Source of the DNA: an uncultured Sutterella sp. | GTDB lineage: Bacteria; Pseudomonadota; Gammaproteobacteria; Burkholderiales; Burkholderiaceae_F | Length of the DNA stretch: 64,000 nt | Assembly (NCBI GenBank): GCA_900544255.1 | Contig: UQUM01000006.1 | Span: 1 to 64,000 of the forward strand | Direction of reading: 5' to 3' | Shown: piece by piece, positions 60,119 through 64,000 of the stretch | Numbering within the stretch: the stretch's first letter is position 1 | Layout of the letters: each line of letters opens with the position of its first letter | Translations under genes and position numbers: made by a program | The notes under the pieces: generated by a model | Databases searched by the model: none | What the model was told of the DNA's origin: nothing | Seen by the model: only the letters and a program-made list of their open reading frames with translations

Positions 60119-61860
60119 CACGACGGAGCCTCATCGGAAAAAAGGAGTTTCCCTTTGGCGTGACAGCTCCCTTCGGAAGCGTACGTAAAGGAGACGCTTC
60201 GGCCGTCTTCGGCAAGCGACAACGTTGCCGTGACGCGGCTTCCCGGGAAAATCGGCTTCATGAATTTGAGGTTGGCAATGCCGGCAAAGTAGGGCGGCAA
60301 CGGAAAACCGGTTCGCGCGAGTTCCACGGCCCACTGAATCTGCGTAAGGCCGGGCAGAATGGCGAAATTGGGGAAATGCCCTTGGAAAAACGGCAGGTTC
60401 CCGGGAATGGTGAGAAGATAGTCCGCCGTTCGATTCGTTTTGGTCGTCTCGATGAACTGCAGCACCCGGGGATCAAAAAGGGCTGTGAGTGCGGACGAGG
60501 TAGTTTTTCCCATCGAATTTTCAGGAAGCGCCGTCACGAAGCGCCACCGACGCGGCAGGCAGACGCGTTCAAAGGATTCGGAAAGCGCCGCTTTGAGCGC
60601 TTGAACGAGCGCGAACTTACCGTGATCGCGCAGGAAGGCAATACCGTTTGGCGTGAGTGAAGCGACGGCTGCAAGCGAACGACGGTCATCGTCCAATTGC
60701 AGGGCTTTGACGGTTTTGACGTACGGCGTGTTCGTGAGAGCTTTTTCCACGGCGGTAAGCGACACGCGCTTTTCGTTAATTTTGACGATGCGATCCGTAC
60801 GCCCCTTATGAATAAACGTCATGCCGCCCGGGCAGACTTCAATCAGATCGCTCATGACTTCCCAGCCGTCGCTTCTTAACTGTCGCCCGCGGACGGCGAG
60901 CTGTCCGTTTTCCGTTTTCCACTGCACGGAAGGAAGAGGCAACCACGGAAGATTTTCAATTTTTCCGTCGGGCGTCAATCGGCGCAGCCGCGTGGCAATG
61001 CCGCCTGCTTCGGAACTGCCGAGAAGTTCCGTCGGGGAGAGCCCGGTGAGAAGGATGGTTCGTTTTAAGCCTTCGTCGGAGAGCGGGCCGCCCGAGGAAA
61101 AAATGACCTGCCAGTGAGAACGAACCGTTTCCCAATCGGAACTGTCCGGCAGGCGCTTTAAAAGCGCTGGACTCGCTACCCAGGCGCAATGCGGACGGCT
61201 TCGAGCAGCTTCAAGAAGTTCCCGGGGTTCGTTGATGCGTCGGGGCCAGACGGAAAGACCGGCGGCCACCGGCCACAAAAGAAAATAGAGCAGTCCGTAG
61301 ATATGCTGCTGACTGACCGTGGAAAGAACCAACGTGTCCGCCGTGGTCCGGCCGCCTGCTTCGGGACGCTGTCGGATGCTGTCTACTTCGGAAAAAAGTT
61401 GCTCCAACCGTTTGGTGACGAGGGACGGCGTGCCGGTGGAACCGGAGGTGAAAAGTTCCAGGCGTTCCGCTTTTTCGTCCAAAGAATCCGTGCAGGGGTG
61501 ATCGGTGGCAACCGGGGTGATTCGGGGAAGCGCGAGGCCTTCGGGGAAGTTGCCGGCACAGGCATCGACGAGGCCCGAGGCGAGACGATCACAGGTGTGT
61601 CTTGCCGTGTCGGCGGGAAGTATCGCGGTGACGCCTGCAGCCCAGGCGCCGAAAAGCGCGGCGGCCGAATCAAACAATTCCGTGAAATAAAGGGCCGCCC
61701 GCTTGACGCCGGCTCGGGTGAACGCGAGTTTCCAACCGTTGACGGCTCGGGTGAATTCGCCCCAGGTTCGGCGGGTGTTGCCGTCGGTGACGAACGGAAA
61801 ATCGTCGGCATCGGTACGGGAGAGGACGTCAGTAAGATAAACGTAATGCATGTCGGTCAT
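60118..61860 (-). CDS. AMP-ligase fused to a FabZ/ApeI-like dehydratase domain
   Basis: The 580-residue protein starts with an adenylating ligase: P-loop ELFTSGSTGTPSLVTKRLEQ, LLGSSEAGGIATRLR and catalytic Lys in LPENSMGKTTSSA. The last 110 residues are a hot-dog dehydratase domain, with IPGNLPFFQGHFPNFAILPG (catalytic His in GHFP). In described APE clusters the acyl-ACP ligase and the dehydratase are separate genes, so this is a fusion. The start at 61860 overlaps the previous stop as ATGA. It probably activates an aryl starter and dehydrates chain intermediates. Confidence 0.85.
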   Translation of the reverse strand: MTDMHYVYLTDVLSRTDADDFPFVTDGNTRRTWGEFTRAVNGWKLAFTRAGVKRAALYFTELFDSAAALFGAWAAGVTAILPADTARHTCDRLASGLVDACAGNFPEGLALPRITPVATDHPCTDSLDEKAERLELFTSGSTGTPSLVTKRLEQLFSEVDSIRQRPEAGGRTTADTLVLSTVSQQHIYGLLYFLLWPVAAGLSVWPRRINEPRELLEAARSRPHCAWVASPALLKRLPDSSDWETVRSHWQVIFSSGGPLSDEGLKRTILLTGLSPTELLGSSEAGGIATRLRRLTPDGKIENLPWLPLPSVQWKTENGQLAVRGRQLRSDGWEVMSDLIEVCPGGMTFIHKGRTDRIVKINEKRVSLTAVEKALTNTPYVKTVKALQLDDDRRSLAAVASLTPNGIAFLRDHGKFALVQALKAALSESFERVCLPRRWRFVTALPENSMGKTTSSALTALFDPRVLQFIETTKTNRTADYLLTIPGNLPFFQGHFPNFAILPGLTQIQWAVELARTGFPLPPYFAGIANLKFMKPIFPGSRVTATLSLAEDGRSVSFTYASEGSCHAKGKLLFSDEAPS

Positions 61861-62399
61861 GGGGAGCGTTTCCGAATTCTGAGACGAATGAGCCATTCAC
61901 TGGCAAAGAGGCAGCCGATGAGAACGTAAGCGATGAGACCGTTGTAAAGCGCCCACCAGGCTTCGGTTCGGTTGACGGCACTGTCAAAGGCAATAAGGCC
62001 GTTGAGGACGAAAAAAGCGCACCAGACGAGGGTGAGCCTGCGGCAGTAACGGCGTCCTGCGGCGGGTAAGTCCGGCTCCTTGAGACGGGCGAGCTTTTCG
62101 ATGACGCTTTCCCCCGAAAGCGAAGCGGCAAAAAAGACGAGCCAGGCCGCATTGACGGCAACCGGGTAAAACTTGACGGGAAGGGCCGTGTCCGCCGTAA
62201 AGGACAGAAAAGCCAGTCCCCCGGCGACGCCGGCACAGACAATGCTCACGGGGCGCCGGGAACTCATCGCCTGCAGGCAGGCGGCCGCTGCCAATGTGAG
62301 AGCCGCCCATTGGACGTTACCGGCTCTTAAACCGGCATAAACCGCGAGCGGGTAGAGCGCAAAGAGGACGGCAAAGGCTATTTGCCCAAAGCGGGTCAC
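61857..62399 (-). CDS. COG4648-type membrane protein of the APE cluster
   Basis: The 180-residue protein has about five TM helices (QIAFAVLFALYPLAVYAGL; AAGRRYCRRLTLVWCAFFVL) and fits the COG4648 membrane protein found in APE operons. Its role is not established. A GTG start overlaps the ACP stop (GTGA). Confidence 0.75.
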   Translation of the reverse strand: MTRFGQIAFAVLFALYPLAVYAGLRAGNVQWAALTLAAAACLQAMSSRRPVSIVCAGVAGGLAFLSFTADTALPVKFYPVAVNAAWLVFFAASLSGESVIEKLARLKEPDLPAAGRRYCRRLTLVWCAFFVLNGLIAFDSAVNRTEAWWALYNGLIAYVLIGCLFASEWLIRLRIRKRSP

Positions 62400-62665
62400 G
62401 ACTGTGCGGCCTCATCTCCGTTAATGAGGGCGGTAAGGGTCTTCGTGAGATCACGGATGGTTCGGACGGACTTGAAGGCCGCGGGGGTAATTTTCTTCGT
62501 ACCGATGAAGGGCTGCAGTTTTACGAGGAGATCCACGGCATCAATAGAGTCAATGTCGAGATCCTCGTAAATTTTGGCGTCGGGGACGATTCTGTCGGCT
62601 TCAATTTCGAAGGTTTCTGTGAGAACTTTCTTGAGTTCGTCAAAAATTTGCTGTTCGGTAACCAT
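62396..62665 (-). CDS. Acyl carrier protein (APE cluster, second)
   Basis: The 89-residue protein has the phosphopantetheine motif EDLDIDSIDAVDLLVKL, with the attachment Ser in DSID. It would carry the growing polyene chain. It is the second of two adjacent ACP genes, 24 bp apart, as in characterised APE clusters. Confidence 0.92.
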   Translation of the reverse strand: MVTEQQIFDELKKVLTETFEIEADRIVPDAKIYEDLDIDSIDAVDLLVKLQPFIGTKKITPAAFKSVRTIRDLTKTLTALINGDEAAQS

Positions 62666-62689
62666 GATGGTTGAGGCGGAAAGAAAAAA

Positions 62690-62953
62690 TCAGGCGCGGT
62701 TGGCGGCAACGAAATCGGCGAGGGCGGCAACGCTCGCAAAGTGTTTTTTATTGTCTTCGCTTTCGGCGCTAATTGTGATGCCGTACTTCTTTTTAAGGGC
62801 GAGACCGAGTTCCAGGGCGTCGATGGAATCGAGCCCCAGGCCTTCGTTAAAAAGCGGGGCATCGGTTTCAATGTCCGCGGGCGTGACGTCTTCGAGGTTG
62901 AGCGCTTCAATGATGAGCGACTTCAATTCTTCAATAAGTGCAGCGTTACTCAT
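62690..62953 (-). CDS. Acyl carrier protein (APE cluster, first)
   Basis: The 87-residue ACP has EGLGLDSIDALELGLALKKK with the Ser in DSID. Its ATG overlaps the acyltransferase stop by 8 bp. It differs from the second ACP mainly outside the motif, suggesting distinct roles, such as starter and extender carrier. Confidence 0.92.
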   Translation of the reverse strand: MSNAALIEELKSLIIEALNLEDVTPADIETDAPLFNEGLGLDSIDALELGLALKKKYGITISAESEDNKKHFASVAALADFVAANRA

Positions 62954-63740
62954 GACGATGGTCGGAGTTGATGGGGAAAAGTTGTGCGGCGAGCGCTTCG
63001 TTTAAGCGTCTCACGGCTTTGGGACGTCCTTCGGCAGCTTCAACGGCGAGAAACGGCCCGATCGGAATCGAATCGCATACGGTAACAGAAATTTGCATGC
63101 GGCGCGGCGGAATCGTATACCAATGAATGCCTTTCATCAGCGCGGGCGGTTCGCAGGTAATGCGCACCGGGGTGATGTCGTGCCGGGAAGCGAGCGCGGC
63201 AGCGGCGGCTCCGTGCTTTAAATGGGGCGGCACGCCCGGCGTGGTGCGGGTGCCCTCCGGAAAGATGATGAGGGTATCGCGGGCGGCAAGGGATTCAGCA
63301 CAAGCGTTGATGAGATCCGGGCCGCTGTCGTTGGCGATGTAGCCCGAGGTCACGATGGGCGCGCGCAATGCAAACGAATCGAGCAGTTTTGCCTTGACGA
63401 GGCAGTTGGCGTTGCGGATCATCGACATCAGAATGACGACGTCGATGAGCGTGGGGTGCGACGGGCAGAGAAGGAGGCCGGGCTGCTGGAGTTTTTCCCG
63501 ACCTTTTACCGTAAGGCGCAGGGGCCCCAAGGCCTGCATGAGTCCGATAAAGAAGGCAAAACTCACTTGAACGACGCGCCGGGCGCTGAGTTCGCGCCGT
63601 CGCGGGGTTCGGATGAAGAGTGTGAGGAGCGGACACGCTGCGAAGCGAAAGAGAAGCCCCATCAGCGTGAAGGTGAGAAAACCGAAGCCTGTTGCCAGCA
63701 CGCGCCAGGCGTAGTCAAGGCGCCGTCCTATTTCTGCCAT
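62946..63740 (-). CDS. PlsC-type 1-acyl-glycerol-3-phosphate acyltransferase (APE cluster)
   Basis: The 264-residue membrane protein has an N-terminal TM region and the PlsC motifs CPSHPTLIDVVIL (HX4D) and IIFPEGTRTTPG. It could supply the lipid anchor for the polyene. The ATG ending at 63740 follows a GAGG site and lies inside the 3' end of the ketosynthase-like gene; the longer TTG frame is less likely. Confidence 0.88.
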   Translation of the reverse strand: MAEIGRRLDYAWRVLATGFGFLTFTLMGLLFRFAACPLLTLFIRTPRRRELSARRVVQVSFAFFIGLMQALGPLRLTVKGREKLQQPGLLLCPSHPTLIDVVILMSMIRNANCLVKAKLLDSFALRAPIVTSGYIANDSGPDLINACAESLAARDTLIIFPEGTRTTPGVPPHLKHGAAAAALASRHDITPVRITCEPPALMKGIHWYTIPPRRMQISVTVCDSIPIGPFLAVEAAEGRPKAVRRLNEALAAQLFPINSDHRHE

Positions 63741-64000
63741 AACCAACCTCGTTCACCTTCCGTGTGCAGCCATTGCTGGGCGTCCGAGAGCAAAAACGTC
63801 AGGTCGGAAAAAAGAGGGTCGGTCACCGCAGCTGCGCCGACCGTTGCCGTCGGCGTCAGAGAGAAACCGGCTTGGGACGGCTGCCGGGTGAGCCGCAGGG
63901 CCCAGACGTAGGGAACGGCGGGCGCGAGCCGTTCGTGAGCGAAGTGATCCCATACGTCGGGGAGCGGTGCTTCCGCGCGAACGAGAACGACGCTTTCCGA
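63728..64000 (-). CDS. Partial beta-ketoacyl synthase-like protein (APE cluster), C-terminal part
   Basis: The last 90 residues are visible (SVVLVRAEAPLPDVWDHFAH, then PAVPYVWALRLTRQPSQAG, ending WLWQK). The ALRL-type motif and position upstream of the PlsC gene fit the small ketosynthase/chain-length-factor-like protein of APE operons (PF13723 type). The stop is at 63728-63730; the N-terminus lies beyond the window. Assignment rests mostly on context. Confidence 0.55.
   Translation of the reverse strand, partial: SESVVLVRAEAPLPDVWDHFAHERLAPAVPYVWALRLTRQPSQAGFSLTPTATVGAAAVTDPLFSDLTFLLSDAQQWLHTEGERGWLWQK

Overview
The window looks like a chromosomal segment of a host-associated, anaerobically respiring betaproteobacterium, most probably Sutterellaceae (Burkholderiales). 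This is inferred from conserved gene order (serC-pheA-tyrA, uvrA divergent from MFS-ssb, gmk-rpoZ-spoT next to greB, yebC-purD-nadD-rsfS-rlmH-maf) and from an anaerobic gene set: a FrdC-type dihaem cytochrome b, a NapC/NrfH-type tetrahaem cytochrome, a Tat-exported flavoprotein reductase, molybdate uptake and perfect FNR-type sites. Genus cannot be fixed from this sequence. No rRNA, tRNA or CRISPR array was recognised.

Layout. 1-1085: two decaying genes, a histidinol-phosphatase-like and a TtrS/PhnD-type sensor fragment. 1159-8255: a CpxA/CpxR-like two-component pair divergent from a complete TolC-MacA-MacB efflux operon, with a perfect CpxR-type box between them. 8385-10022: an AAA-ATPase/PD-(D/E)XK accessory gene bracketed by two near-identical hairpin terminators. 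10082-14751: an NSS symporter and the serC-pheA-tyrA operon. 14855-19590: ssb, MFS, uvrA. 19662-20480: a TMEM165/GDT1-type Mn2+ exporter behind a yybP-ykoY riboswitch. 20583-23172: an orphan frdC with an FNR box, a LysR regulator and a LapA-domain protein. 23352-28237: upp, an 11-residue-repeat secreted protein, fbp and pepN. 28389-32608: NapC/NrfH-type cytochrome, ModE and modABC. 32772-35121: argF, an RluF-type synthase, greB. 35229-35543: a relic of an IS200/IS605 tnpB. 35566-38933: spoT-rpoZ-gmk. 39270-43914: an Orn/Lys/Arg decarboxylase, a divergent GcvT-family protein and L-serine dehydratase. 43998-49020: a tandem FKBP, then maf-rlmH-rsfS-nadD-purD-yebC. 49196-50900: an AlbA_2/ATPase regulator behind a 9-bp iteron array. 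51104-53375: Tat flavoprotein reductase with a convergent Crp/Fnr regulator. 53474-55060: lgt and a lytic transglycosylase. 55130-64000: a tightly overlapping aryl-polyene-type (APE) biosynthesis and export operon that runs off the right edge.

How the parts fit. Envelope stress (CpxAR) probably controls the efflux operon. Oxygen limitation (FNR boxes) probably controls frdC and perhaps the tetrahaem cytochrome, with molybdate uptake feeding Mo-dependent reductases. The APE operon supplies ACPs, acyltransferases, an AMP-ligase/dehydratase fusion, a glycosyltransferase, a LolA-like carrier and an MMPL exporter; its ketosynthase/ketoreductase half must lie outside the window if it exists.
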